NCBI GenBank assembly: GCA_021613375.1
Contig: CM038704.1
Coordinates: forward strand, 4,475,905-4,539,904
Length of the DNA stretch: 64,000 nucleotides
Source: Megaleporinus macrocephalus
Taxonomy: Eukaryota > Chordata > Actinopteri > Characiformes > Anostomidae
Direction of reading: 5' to 3'
Positions 35,756 through 46,985 of this stretch are shown piece by piece. Numbering within the stretch: the stretch's first letter is position 1; every line of letters begins with the position of its first letter. The notes under the pieces are model-generated. The model was not told where the DNA came from and did no database searches. It saw nothing but the letters and a program-made list of their open reading frames with translations. A program made the position numbers and the translations under genes.

Positions 35756-37654
35756 ATGAGTATAACGCAGCAGTGACACTCGGACCAGCAGCTCAGTCAC
35801 ACTGACCCTCCCGCTCCGTCTCCGGGTTACGCTGAAAAAAAAAGCCACTGATCTGAAAACAGCGTGGTGCTCCATCCTCGAGTGCAGCTTGTTTTTCGTG
35901 GACGCGCAGCTGCACCGCTGTATTGTGATTGCGACCTCGCTCCTCTGTGCAGCCTCCTTCAGGGAGAAGCTGCAGGATCTCTCAGGATCTCACTGCTGCC
36001 ACAGAGTCCCCGAAGCCAGAGCACCTCCTGGGCATCCTGAGCGTAAACGTCTCTCGTCCGACTGGAGCTCGGAGAAGCGCGGCGTCCCGGCTCTGTACAG
36101 CCCCGGTGCTTCTCAGGGACGTTACTCCTCTCCCAGGTCTCAGCGGTCCTTCAGGGTCTTTTCTGAGGGGCTTCCCTCTCGTACAGTACAGCAGAGCGAA
36201 GTCACGCAAACAAAGACTAATGCTCCATGTTTCTCCTGTGGATTCACCCACCCCGCCCCCCACCCCCAAGTCCCCTAACCCACCCACCCCCCCTGTTTTC
36301 TGCTGCTCTCTGCTGATTTTTAAAGTAAACAGCAGCGGTGCCTTCCTTTCTATTTATTCTTTTCTTTAATTTTTTTTTTACCCCTCAAAGCATCATGTGC
36401 AGGGGAACAGGGGACTCACGCAGACTTGCGAGCCTCTCATGACACATTAGGATGACTCCTACCCCCCACCTGCTGTGAAGCCTCAAAGTTAGTTTTTTTT
36501 TTTTTTTGGGTTTTGTTTGTTTGTTTGTTTCTCGACTCCTCTAAGACTGTCTTTATCGAGCGGCGGCGAGTGTCTTACTCTGGAATGAGTGTCCCGGGTT
36601 TCTTTGACACTTGTGTGCTACGCAGCGGCTCTCATGGCAGCGGTGACACCGAAGCGAGTCCAAATGATGCTGACAGCAGTGCAGGGCTGCTGCTTCTGAG
36701 ATTAAAGAAAAAAGGGCCGAGCAAGAAAAGCAGAGCTCCACCTGTTTCTTATTTTTTCTCTGCATAAATCAGCCGTCGAGGAAGTCTTTCAGAGGTCTGA
36801 TGTGAAATGGGTCAGGAGCCACATTTACATGCAGCCTGATAACTTGCTAATCTGAATAATAGCTCGGTCTGAACACAATGCGTCCATGTATGCGCCTCGT
36901 TCGGAATGACTTCTGTTGGACTAGCGTATGTTGTGTGCGTGTTCTATTCTGATTGGCTATTAGTTGGACTATTAATGGATTATCTGGTTCAGTTACACAA
37001 GGGGCGTAAAGTTAGCATGGACTGAATTGACACGTCCCCACCAATATCCAGCGATTATTGAAGTGTCCCCAGCAATAGTTTGATCCCCTCCAAAAAAAAC
37101 CCCTGTCAGTCAACCTCTCACTAACTTAGAGGTGCAGAAAGGGTTAAATCAGGTTCTCAACTCGAGTCCTACCTCCCCGTAACACATATGGCCTGTGTGA
37201 TTGGCTGTAAGGAGAACTTGAGACTCACTGTGCAAGACCCAGGTGCAACGTGGGAGACTTACAGGTGTGTTATTCTCTGTAGCTGTGACATGCTTTGGAA
37301 ATTAACTGACAGCAAACTGACAACTGTCAGTTCTCTTACAGTCTCCCAGAGTAGAGTGTCTAACTTCAGTTGAAACTTAAAGATAGGGGGGGATTCATAG
37401 GTCCCCACCAATGTCAATAGCAAATCTGCGTGTATAATCCTGTAAAAAATCTATTAAATAGAAAAATATTAGCTGTGCAAACTCCTGCCTCTGATCACAT
37501 TCCCAACCCGAATAGCGGAATAACATTCACATGAGCCAGAAACTGGTTTGCAGACTTTAAAAGACTCATACCAGGTGATCCGTACAGTGCCCAAGCCCCC
37601 CAAAAGTCCAGTTCCTTTGACTAGTGTGGTCACTCCGTGGCTCAGTTCCCATCT
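35756..37654. other. Single-copy region, partly GC-rich; candidate regulatory DNA
   Basis: 35.76-36.30 kb and 36.50-36.90 kb are non-repetitive and GC-balanced; a T-run lies at 36491-36507. Overlapping frames of 101-147 codons (35889-36369, both strands) coexist because the DNA is GC-rich; none shows a domain. Pieces near 37.05 and 37.40 kb ('ccccaccaatatccag', 'ccccaccaatgtcaat') look like related dispersed fragments. Confidence 0.4.
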
Positions 37655-38010
37655 AGCCTGATCACCCGTAACTGCTGCGTATGCCCCATTAAACAGACCC
37701 GGCAGCAGAGGGTCACTCTGGTCTACTGTGTGTGAAAGTCCTGCTGCACCGTTTAAGGTGGAATGAGAGAATTCCAACAAGAAGGTGTCCAGTAGGAAGC
37801 CTTGTGTGAGATCAGAACTCATACGGAGTAGTTCAGAAGCTCTTCTGCTGCTGCAGTATCTCTGTACTGATATGATACAGCTCTCAAATACAAGCCTGCT
37901 CTGCAGAACTTCCTTCTGATTCGTTCAGTGTGAATGAAGCTCGTCCCACGTGGTTTTTGCCGTTCACTCCACTTACAAGACTTCAAGTACAAACCTAGAC
38001 TAGCTGGAGT
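37655..38010 (+). repeat. Dispersed repeat family B, copy 2
   Basis: Direct-orientation relative of 21745-22270 (see the shared phrases there). The internal part is shorter than in copy 1. Confidence 0.75.
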
Positions 38011-38169
38011 TTGCTGTTGGTGAAGAACCGAGTCTAAGCACACTTGTGCATCTGATGCATTTGATGTGAATCTATCCATAGGAGATTTTTTAACATCTGA
38101 TTTGGGACAAAACTTGGTGAACAAAGCCCAGTAATGCGTGTAAATAAGTTAGCACGTCCTCTACAGTCA

Positions 38170-38257
38170 ACACTGCATATTGTCGCTGTCCAATGAAAAA
38201 CGAGTATCTCCAAAATTGCAACTTTACAGAAGAGAACAAAAACATACTTTCATTTAA
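38170..38257. repeat. Fragment related (inverted) to 39770-39835
   Basis: Contains 'ctccaaaattgcaacttta' and 'caaaaacatactttca', the reverse complement of sequence at 39.77-39.83 kb. A dispersed element of unknown class. Confidence 0.6.
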
Positions 38258-38531
38258 ATGTTATTGGACTACTTGGTTGTTAGGACACTCTTGCTCAATT
38301 GTGATGCACAGCTGAAAAACATTCTACTAATAAGTGAGTATAAAAGGGTGAACAACATTCTAGGTTAGTTTAGTATCTGAAGATCAGCAGTTGATGTCTT
38401 GCTGACCGACTCACAATGACCAGAAAGAAACAACTTTCTTTAGAGACCCGTCAGTCCATTGTTGTGTTAAGGAAGAAGATACTCCATTAAAACAAGAACA
38501 TTTTACTGTGATCCCAAACTTTTGAGCGGTA

Positions 38532-38534
<3 letters not shown>
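38258..38534 (+). mobile_element. Tc1-like MITE, copy 2, left-truncated
   Basis: Matches the right ~277 bp of the MITE at 20187-20708, including the ATG at 38416 and the same short transposase-start frame. It ends 'tttgagcggtagtg'. The left end is missing. Confidence 0.85.

Positions 38535-38592
<58 letters not shown>
38535..38592. repeat. (TA)n microsatellite abutting the MITE
   Basis: About 29 TA units immediately after the MITE terminus, as at 20709. Confidence 0.95.
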
Positions 38593-38595
<3 letters not shown>

Positions 38596-39479
38596 GATAG
38601 ATGTTGTTTAGAGTGGTGGTACTGATGGGAACCAGGGGTCACCGTGTCTACAACACAAGTGTACTCATTTTGTTTACTACGTGAGTATTTGAAAAGTCGA
38701 TGATGATGAAATGCCGCTGAATCTGAAAGTGACACCTCGGGCGCTGTTTTGTCACGCAACAGCCTGCATGTAAAGAAAAAAAAAGAAAAGCTATCGTAAG
38801 AGAGTCTCAGGCGTCAGGCAACACATCTGTAAGCATTTAATACGGGCAATAATGCTGTGCGAGGGAGATTTCCGAGGTGTTAAAGGCGTCAGACGTCTGG
38901 TTCCATTCACCGCCATTGTAAACGAGTGGGGCTAGGGCGATGTGTCTGCATAATTACCTGGATTAGCATAACGATGCGTCGTAAACATGGCCGCACCTAC
39001 TGAAAGCATGGATTTATGAGGAGCGCGAGCTGCAGCTACAAACAATCGCTTGCGGGTATCTAAAGTTGTGGGAGTGTTTCACACAGAAACACAACAGTGT
39101 GGTGCTCTGTCAGCTCTGCACAGTGGAGATGATCACAACAGTACAGCTGCTACACACGAGACCTTGAAGATCAAACATCCCGTAGAGCTTCATCAACACA
39201 GCAGCAGGACAGCACCTGTTTACCTGTTTATCTTATCTTATAGATTATTTATAGATTATTAACACGTGTAACATGTTTCTTTCAGTAGTGTCACTTGAAA
39301 AGTCTCATAGCTAACTGTTTCTTAATCGTCCAGTGTAGAACCTAAGACTGTTCTAGATACCACGGGAGCTTTAAAACACACGTAGCTGCTTCTCAAACGA
39401 GTCTCTGACAAAATATATATATATAGTCCACAAACTCTCTTTTCTTGTGGGTGAGGCGTGTATATATATATATATTTAT
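38593..39479. other. Repeat fragments and unique DNA, no gene
   Basis: 38607-38660 carries a 'gggaaccaggggtcaccgtg' variant of the window-wide core, and 38905-38930 an inverted 'ctggttccattcaccgcca'. Short TA tracts lie near 39413-39424 and 39461-39486. The remainder is unique. Confidence 0.5.
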
Positions 39480-39827
39480 ATATATCGTCGCTGTCGCTGA
39501 TATAAAATCCATTGGTTACAAATTTTTATACCTAACACACTTACATTAAAGTAATCTAAAAATTAGTTGTTAGATTAATCGACTATTTGAAAACAGAATC
39601 GCTAGATTATGACAATTGAAAAACATGGCATCTCCATTTTTGGCAATTTTAAGTTTTCTGCATCATTTGAACACGCCAATGGTCGTTTACATTGTTAGAA
39701 AATTTCATGATAAATGGACCAATAGAAGAGCTCTGAAATAGCTTGGAAAAATGTGTGGTACCATTGACTTCCATTGAAAGTAAAGTATGTTTTTGGTTTT
39801 TACTGTAAAGTTGCAATTTTGGAGCAA

Positions 39828-39921
<94 letters not shown>

Positions 39922-40094
39922 CAGTGTCGCTGATATAAAATCCATTGGTTACAAATTCATAACAGAATAATAAAAATTTGAAAACCTAACACACTCACAT
40001 TAAAGTAATCTAAAAATTAGTCATTAGATTAATCAACTATTTGAAAAAAGCATCATTAGATTAATCGATTAAGAAATTGATCGGTGCAGCCCTA
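39480..40094. mobile_element. AT-rich hAT-like element with internal duplication
   Basis: The phrase 'ctgatataaaatccattggt' and the following ~100 bp occur twice (from 39493 and from 39930), separated by 'taaagttgcaattttggag' and a TA tract (39831-39915). The right end 'gatcggtgcagcccta' reads, on the other strand, TAGGGCTGCACCGATC, a typical hAT-type terminus. The left end and target duplication were not found. Confidence 0.55.
39831..39915. repeat. (TA)n microsatellite
   Basis: About 42 TA units inside the AT-rich element. The antisense YIYIYI frame is an artefact. Confidence 0.97.
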
Positions 40095-40467
40095 GAATGA
40101 GGGCCTACTGCCTGTTAAAGTGCTCGGAATGACTGTCAGTGAGATTCCCTGTTTATTAAAATTCCCAATTGGGCAAGAAATGGCAGAATGGGAGCCTCGG
40201 TCTCTTACAATAACACAGAACAGCTGGAGAGTCTAAAAACAGGCATTACCATCAAGCAAACTGCCAGAGACTAATCACAGCTGATTTATCGGCGGGTGAT
40301 TTTTTATTTTATTTTATTTATTTATTTATTTTTTGGGTGGGAGAGTAATCGAGTTTAATAGAGTGATCATTACAGCCCTACAGCAGCGCAGCCTCCAAGA
40401 TCTAAACCAGGCAGAAATGAAGGAAGCTTCCCGCTGTAGAAGTCCTCTTAATGCAATTCCTCGACCC
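40095..40467. other. Unique DNA, no gene
   Basis: Non-repetitive apart from an ATTT-rich run near 40302-40332. Confidence 0.4.
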
Positions 40468-40471
40468 TTAA

Positions 40472-41646
40472 AGGGAACTCTGACTGGTAACACATGTAAG
40501 TCTTAATATGGTGTAATGACTCTAAATTATTAAGACACATTGACACTAAAAGGATCAGATTTATTAGATTTTCTGTAAAATCCGCTGCACGTGGGTCTCC
40601 ATTGTTGTATCTACTGACGTGATCAGCGGGTAGTGACGTCAAATGGTCGCAGTAACCGGCCGTCACGCTTGAGTACAGCTAGCTACTAAACATGCTACTG
40701 TTCAGTCTTTACAGTTTGAGCTAGAACTCAACATTTCTGACATCAGCAGCGACATCACACACCACGTTAGTGTAAATGGTGAACAGAGAGGGTGGAGGAG
40801 AGAGTGACACAGTGCTGGAGTTGTTGTGAAGCTGTGTGTTGGTGTTGACGGAGAAGGAGAGTGTCTGTTAAAGGAGCTCCGCTTTCTAGCAGGAAACATT
40901 CACGCTCAGTAAACAGCTAGATACACTGAACGGGAGTGTCTCTGAGCTTCACACTCCTTTATTAGTGAAGTAGTATGTTCACTACTAAGTAGTACTTTCA
41001 CCTTCAGGATCCACAAACAAGGAGAAGCAGCTGATCCTAACGATAAACGTTCTTAGGAGAGAATCCAGCTCATGTTCACGTTCAGGGTTCTTCTCGTGGT
41101 TCTCCATAATCTGGAGCTTCTGGACTTCCTGTGTGGGGAAACTGTGGCTCTGCATTATGTTTTAGTCTACGCTTAAAACCAACAGCCTCCATCAAGTCTC
41201 TCACCAGTGGTGGTCTACTGAACCACTCACACTCATCCAGACTGAAGTGAGGAGAGCAGAGCGGGGGTCTTTGGGTAGCTGTGTTGGTCCACACGCTGCT
41301 TCACTAACTATTCTCCTTGTTTATGTTTGTGAAGCTGTTTAGACTAATATCAGTTTTCCCACTGCCTTTCACTGAAACAACATCAACAACACAATGTACA
41401 TGGTTTTCTTTAAGCTAGTTTAGTAACTAACACTCACTCCTTCACAACCTTCCACAGTCCAGTTTAGACCTGAAACCATCTGACCTCATCTACCCAGCAG
41501 GCATTGCGTCCATATGTTAAATATTTAGAATAAAAGTGTTAATTTATTAATAAATCTGATACTTTTGTGATTTTTTACAACACGTATTAACAATTTAGTC
41601 ATTACACCATATTAAGGCTTACAAGTGTTACCAGCCGGAGTTCCCT
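40472..41646 (-). mobile_element. TTAA-flanked DNA transposon with ~60-bp inverted ends (Kolobok-like, 1175 bp)
   Basis: The ends are long inverted repeats: left 'agggaactctgactggtaac', and right reverse-complemented 'agggaactccggctggtaac'; both continue through a 'taatatggtgtaatgact' phrase. Each end is flanked by TTAA (40468-40471 and 41647-41650). A TTAA target fits piggyBac or Kolobok. The THAP-domain relic on the minus strand favours Kolobok, whose transposases carry THAP fingers. The rest of the transposase is missing. Confidence 0.8.
41082..41300 (-). pseudogene. THAP-domain exon relic of a transposase
   Basis: The minus-strand frame has no ATG (it opens after a CAG acceptor-like site near 41300). 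It shows WTNTATQRPPLCSPHF, where LCSPHF matches the zinc-binding C-S-x-H-F of THAP domains. About 25 residues later comes GFKRRLKHNAEPQF, matching the conserved RRLKPNAVPTIF-type box that closes the domain. The first half (C2 pair and tryptophan region) is not present next to it; it would be on an upstream exon that I could not find. The frame ends at 41082. Within a TTAA element this is a transposase remnant rather than a host THAP gene. Confidence 0.7.
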
Positions 41647-41650
41647 TTAA

Positions 41651-42660
41651 AAACAATGCGGCACCATCCCTACACCAAGAGAAGCCTGTCGGCTGCTGGG
41701 ACGTATACAGTGTCCGGTGGCTACGCTGGCCCGGGAGCCAAAAGGAACCCGACTTGGACCTGCATCTTCTTCTCAAAGCCGTGATGTTTTATTCTGCCAG
41801 GCTTGGTGGAGCAGAGGGAGGTGGGGGGGGGGTGCACTTTCATGCCGCCGCTCCTCTTGGAGGCCCTTTTTAAAGCGGCTGGTCGTCGTAACCAAAAACC
41901 CACAAGGCTTTAATGCTCCCGGTCGGAGTTGAAGGGCGCCGAATGAAAGAGGCAGAGAGTCTTTTAAGAAGTGGCTTTAAAGGAGCGCCGAGTGATTCCG
42001 GCAGAAGCCGAGGGCCCCCACTCACAAAGGACGCCGAGGACAGGGCGCTGGCGCTTTTAGTGCAATAGCTCCGAAGCCTCTCGTGCGCCATCGCCTCTTT
42101 TTAATTGCGGGGTCTCCGAGGGACTTTCAGCCAATGGGGAGCCCAGCGCCAGATACAGGGGGCGCCTGAAGGATTTTAGCTTATTACCCCCTTCGTACCC
42201 TTTTCAGACAGAGTCGTCTGTGATGGCACCGCAACGCTTCACTGACGCCACTCGTCCTGCCTGAGAGCGGTGGAGCCACCTTTCTTTCTCTTTCTCTTCT
42301 TCTTTGTCTTTTTTTATTTTTTTTATTTTTTATGCCGTCTCCAAATTGTCTTTGCTCCACTTTTCTGAAACCTGCTGTCTGGCAGCGAGCGCTATTAGCG
42401 TAACAGTCAGGATGCTCTAAGTGCATCTGCTTGAAGGGCTGTCAGTCACTCTAACTGACAGCGTTCTGCCCTGATCGTTTAATCAGCCTGCGCTCAACAT
42501 GTGAGCGTGAGCGGGATATGAAAAACAGCTGATTTGTGTGGAATGTGTGGCTGTGGTCACTGCAGAGCAAACAGCTCCTCATCAAAGAGTCCAGGAACAC
42601 AACAACCAGCAGGTCCAGAAAACCATGCTGCTGTTGTTTTTTTTAAAGGGGAAATATATC
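41651..42660. other. Single-copy island; candidate regulatory DNA
   Basis: 41.65-42.48 kb is non-repetitive, GC-balanced and complex ('ccctttttaaagcggctgg', 'cgcttttagtgcaatag'), with a T-rich run near 42290-42335. Several frames overlap on both strands without domains. Confidence 0.45.
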
Positions 42661-42689
42661 CAGAGTGGTTTGGTGTGAAATGCTTGCGT

Positions 42690-42925
42690 CGTCAGTTGTT
42701 TATAGTGGTGGTGAATGGAACCAGACGTCTGAAGCACTTAATGCCATTTTTTAAAGTGGTAACTTATATTAAGTGAATAGATCATAGTGGTGTTGAATGG
42801 AACCAGACTTCTGAAGCACTTAATGCCATTTTTTTTAAAGTGGTAACTAAAATTAAGTGAATAGTTCATAGTTGTTTTGAATGGAACCAGACTTCTGAAG
42901 CACCTAATGCCTCCCTTACAAGAAG
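42690..42925. repeat. ~90-bp tandem repeat, three units
   Basis: Each unit carries 'ggaaccagactt/cgtctgaagca'-type sequence, then 'taatgccattttt', 'aaagtggtaact' and 'aattaagtgaatag'. The GGAACCAGAC core links it to the arrays at 27.5-31.7 and 43.9-44.3 kb. Confidence 0.85.
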
Positions 42926-43303
42926 TTATTATATATTACTTGATGATGGTCTTGCAAGAAACATTCCATTGATGTGTATTAATACTATAATTTTTTTACT
43001 GTTTTAACAACATTAAATACTAAAACTTTTTTTTGCATTATTGTACTTTAACTAACAGAATGGCTGCTGTTGGAATAAAACAAGTTTTTTACATATTTTA
43101 TTTAAACCGCTTGCAGATTTTATAATGAATTTCTCCAAATTACATAAAGTATGTTATTTCCACATTTCTACTTTAAAGTTTTAGAACTATGTTATATTAT
43201 ATTATAACTATATTTCTACTATAAAGAAGAAAATGATTATAAACACGCTGCCTGATGCCTCGGCCTAAAGCCTTTTATTTTTTGGTGTTGGAAAGAAGCC
43301 TGT
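42926..43303. other. AT-rich DNA, no gene
   Basis: Low-complexity AT-rich stretch; nothing recognised. Confidence 0.4.
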
Positions 43304-43894
43304 GGTCTGTCTCAAAACCTAGTGATCTCCTACGTAGGCATCATTGTACGTCATAGTATGCGCTCCTGACATGTAGACTGTCCCAATTCTTACATACCTT
43401 AAACATACTGTCTACTGAGGAACCTTATTTAGACCTGATTTTAAGGAAGCATTGAACTCTTCCTCAGCCGCTAAGACAATCCCATGATGCACCGCAGGCT
43501 AATCTAGGAGCAGTGAAGTGGTTTTAAAATGTGAGTTATTTTGATTCTCTGGAGTTTTAATGTGTTTCTGGTCATATAATCACACAAAACAGTATTTTAT
43601 TATCAACTCTGTAACGAGTCCTTCACCATTTACACTTTATACTCCAGACATTAGCATTTATGCTAGCGGATTTTTAAGCTTTGGGCTATTATTTTGGATG
43701 CTGGCCGGTAACTTAGCAACCAGCTAAAACACCGGTCGCGTGCTGCAGTGGGCGGGAACAAGTCGTGACGCAGTCTCTCTCTAACTAGAGCGTCTCAGTA
43801 ATCTTATGAGGAGAGATGAGGAGAGAACGCTGATACTTACACACTCACTACCTAGACAGCCTACTTACACACTCACTAGGATTTGAGACAGACC
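43304..43894. mobile_element. TIR element (591 bp), unclassified
   Basis: The left end 'ggtctgtctcaaaacctagt' and the right end, reverse-complemented 'ggtctgtctcaaatcctagt', are inverted repeats of about 24 bp. No target duplication is obvious. No coding remnant was seen. Confidence 0.7.
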
Positions 43895-43909
43895 CATAGT
43901 ATCTTCTGT

Positions 43910-44342
43910 GTCAGAGCTGTTCACAGTGGTGGTGAATGGAACCAGATGTCCACCTCTAAAAGATTCTTCACAGAAAGTTATCACAGCGTAGATAAAAACT
44001 ACACACAACTAGACGTTCTGCACAAGTGTGTGGTATAAAGAGAGTCATTCTGAGTGGGTTCGGTGTAAAACATTTAGTTCTAGAAACATTACAGCGTCAG
44101 AGCTGTTTACAGTGGTGGTGAATGGAACCAGACGTCCACCTCTAAAAGCTCCCACAAGGAAAGTTATTACATGACATGCTTATAGTGCCTGAGATGTTGT
44201 TTTATAATAGTTTTGAGATGATTTGCACCTAAAATGAATAAATGTACATGCAGTTATGAGGCAAAACATTTTTCCACTATTTTATCATCATTAACATTCC
44301 ATAAAAAACCCACGTGTAAGTTCACTATTGTGGTGGTAAATA
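43910..44342. repeat. Unexpanded relatives of the ~280-bp repeat
   Basis: Two 'gtggtggtgaatggaaccag' cores (about 43927 and 44110). The second is followed by 'ttatgaggcaaaaca', 'ttttatcatcattaacattc' and 'taagttcactattgtggtgg', in the order of the 27.5-31.7-kb unit. The 20-bp array and its SINE are inserted right after it. Confidence 0.8.
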
Positions 44343-44344
44343 AA

Positions 44345-45065
44345 TGTGCGGTGGTGTAGTGGTTAGTATGGTGGTGTAGTGGTTAGTATGGTGGTGTAGT
44401 GGTTAGTATGGTGGTGTAGTGGTTAGTAAGGTGGTGTAGTGGTTAGTATGGTGGTGTAGTGGTCAGTATGGTGGTGTAGTGGTTAGTATGGTGGTGTAGT
44501 GGTCAGTATGGTGGTGTAGTGGTCAGTATGGTGGTGTAGTGGTTAGTACGGTGGTGTAGTGGTCAGTACGGTGGTGTAGTGGTTAGTATGGTGGTGTAGT
44601 GGTCAGTATGGTGGTGTAGTGGTTAGTACGGTGGTGTAGTGGTTAGTATGGTGGTGTAGTGGTTAGTACGGTGGTGTATTGGTTAGTATGGTGGTGTAGT
44701 GGTCAGTATGGTGGTGTAGTGGTTAGTATGGTGGTGTAGTGGTCAGTACGGTGGTGTAGTGGTTAGTATGGTGGTGTAGTGGTCAGTATGGTGGTGTAGT
44801 GGTTAGTACGGTGGTGTAGTGGTTAGTACGGTGGTGTAGTGGTTAGTATGGTGGTGTAGTGGTTAGTACGGTGGTGTAGTGGTTAGTACGGTGGTGTAGT
44901 GGTTAGTATGGTGGTGTAGTGGTCAGTACGGTGGTGTATTGGTTAGTATGGTGGTGTAGTGGTTAGTACGGTGGTGTAGTGGTTAGTACGGTGGTGTAGT
45001 GGTTAGTACGGTGGTGTAGTGGTCAGTATGGTGGTGTAGTGGTCAGTATGGTGGTGTAGTGGTCA
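44345..45065 (+). repeat. Exact 20-bp A-box-like minisatellite, array 2 (about 36 units)
   Basis: Same 20-bp unit as 32623-33676, in uninterrupted register, with T/C and A/C variants. The last unit reads 'gtggtgtagtggtcagca' and continues into a SINE body. The array is therefore a tandem multiplication of the first 20 bp of that SINE. Confidence 0.95.
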
Positions 45066-45307
45066 GCACTGTCTCCTCACAGTAAGATGATCTGGGTTGG
45101 ATTCCTGATCTGGGTGGTTTTGTGTGGAGTGTGTATGTTCTCCCCGCGTTTGAGTGGGTTTCCTCCGAGTACTATGGTTTCCTCCCACAGGTGTGAGTGT
45201 GTGCGTGAGTGTGTGTTAGCCATGAGAACGACTGGCAACCTGTCCATGGTGTACTCCGCCTTCGCCCAATGCAGGATAAAACGGAAAATGATGAATGGAT
45301 GGATGGA
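45046..45307 (+). mobile_element. tRNA-derived SINE (parent of the 20-bp arrays)
   Basis: A box 'ggtgtagtggtcag', then 'cactgtctcctcacag', a B-box-like 'gggttggattcct' (GGTTCGANTCC with one change), 'gtatgttctccccgcg', 'tgggtttcctccgagta' and a tail of GGAT repeats (tggatggatgg). This matches a widespread fish SINE-like repeat that I recognise from memory. The flanking DNA on both sides belongs to the ~280-bp repeat, so it inserted there. Confidence 0.8.
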
Positions 45308-45342
45308 CCCCTGGTTCCCATCACCACCACTGTAAACAACAT

Positions 45343-46265
45343 CTGTTCAATCGTTTCAAACCAAACCTGCTCTGAATGACTCCTGATATGTTTTAACTTT
45401 CTAAAGTTTTTTAAAAGTTAATTAAGTGTCTATGCTGCTTAAAAGTGCAGTGTGTTTACTCGCTGTAGGAAACTTTAACACGACTGTTGGGTGTTTTTTT
45501 TATATTTTGTCTCTCAGGGCTTCGCCAGTGTCAATTAAGGTAGGACTTTAAATTCATTAAGTGAGCTCAACACAAACGCGTGACAGTCAGCGGTGAGGAC
45601 TTAAAACCTCCTTAAAGGTCACGAGCAGCACTTAATGAATTTCAAGTCCTCCCTCCATTGACAAGGGCTTAAGCCCTGTGCAGCGAATGGCTTGCCAGCA
45701 AACCTGTTGGAATAAATATGGAAAGTCTGAGGACCTTTTCTCCCTTATTACCTGTTTTTCTTTTCTTTTTTGGGGGATGGGCTAGGACATGGTATCCAGG
45801 GCAGGCCAACGATATATCCATGACACAGTAAATAGATTCACTTCATTTAATGCTGAGCTTCCGCTCTGTCAGTTTAAAAGGCAATCCATCGCTTCCCTTC
45901 CCTCGAAAGTAATTCTTTCTTTTAGCAGGTCGGCATCGTTTTATGAGACGTCCTTGCCGTGTGTAATCGCACAAAGCTTTATTGTTTAACTCCCTTGCTG
46001 CATGTAATGGTTCTCATTTGTGAGTGTCAGTAGACTGTACACAAATAGCACCATCATTCATTTTAATGCCACCATTAAGCTTTTTTTTATTATTATTACT
46101 TCTTAATGTCCAGTAATGTGAGCGGATTTGTGGACGGTCATTATTTCAGATGGTTTCATAAGACTGTCTGCGCATTAAAGTGAATTTTTCGGACATGTCT
46201 ATATAAATATAATCCCTGTTCGGACAAAACATTGGCATTTTTTCACAGGAGTTGAGGAAATGCTG
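45343..46265. other. Single-copy island with a hairpin; candidate conserved non-coding DNA
   Basis: 45.50-46.26 kb is non-repetitive and rich in ATTA/TTAAT words. It contains the 36-bp inverted repeat annotated separately. No exon structure. Confidence 0.45.
45528..45664. other. Long imperfect hairpin in single-copy DNA
   Basis: Arms 45528-45563 and 45629-45664 pair without gaps at 31 of 36 positions, including 'aaattcattaagtg' perfectly. The 65-base loop itself contains a smaller pair (cgtgac at 45579, gtcacg at 45618). The arms occur nowhere else in the window, unlike the other palindromes here. Confidence 0.7.
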
Positions 46266-46269
46266 ACTG

Positions 46270-46985
46270 TTGAGGTTTTTAAAGAAGTAATGTTGAGGTC
46301 TGGACTGGAAGGTTTGGTCTCTTAGAGGTTAAGATCTGGATTCTGAGACGTTAAAGGTTTGAACACTAACGTCTCAGAGTCCAAATCATTTACATCTCAG
46401 AGTGTAAACTTTAATGTCTAAGAGGTTTGGACTCTGAGATGCTGAGGTTTGGACCCTGAGTGGTTGAGTTCTGGACTCTGACTGGTTCAGGTCTGGACTT
46501 TAAGACTTTGAGGTTTGGATTCCTAGAGGTTCAAGTCCAAACTCTGAGATGCTGAGGTTTAGACCCTGAGAGGTTGATGTCTGGACTGGTCAGTACTTTG
46601 AGATGTTGAGGTTTGGACTCTGAGAGGTTGAGGTTTGGTCTTTTAGAGGTTAAGGACTGGATTTTGAGATGTTAAAGGTTTGAACACTAACGTCTCAGAG
46701 TGCAAACTTCAACGTCTAAGAGGTTTGGACTCTGAGATGCTGAGGTTTGGACTCTGACTGATTCAGGTCTGAACTCTGAGACATTGAGGTTTGGACTCTT
46801 AGAGGTTGAAGTCCAGACTCTGAGAGGTTGAGATTTGGACTCTTGAGAGGTTAAGGTCTGGACTCTGACTGGTAGAGATTTGGACTCTGAGTGGTTAAGG
46901 TCTGGTCTCTGAGAGGTTAAGGTCTGGACTCTGAGTGGTAGAGATTTGGACTCTGAGCGGTTAAGGTCTGGACTCTGAGCAGGTC
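46270..46985. repeat. ~20-bp degenerate minisatellite (TTTGGACTCTGAGAGGTTGAGG)-like
   Basis: Words 'gaggtttggactctgag' and 'ggttaaggtctggactct' repeat irregularly for 700 bp. Short inverted versions (ctcagagtcc) also occur. Non-coding. Confidence 0.9.

Noticed and set aside
35889..36369. Overlapping 129- and 146-codon frames
   Set aside because: Different frames and the opposite strand are also open; no domain and no splice sites; typical of GC-rich single-copy DNA.
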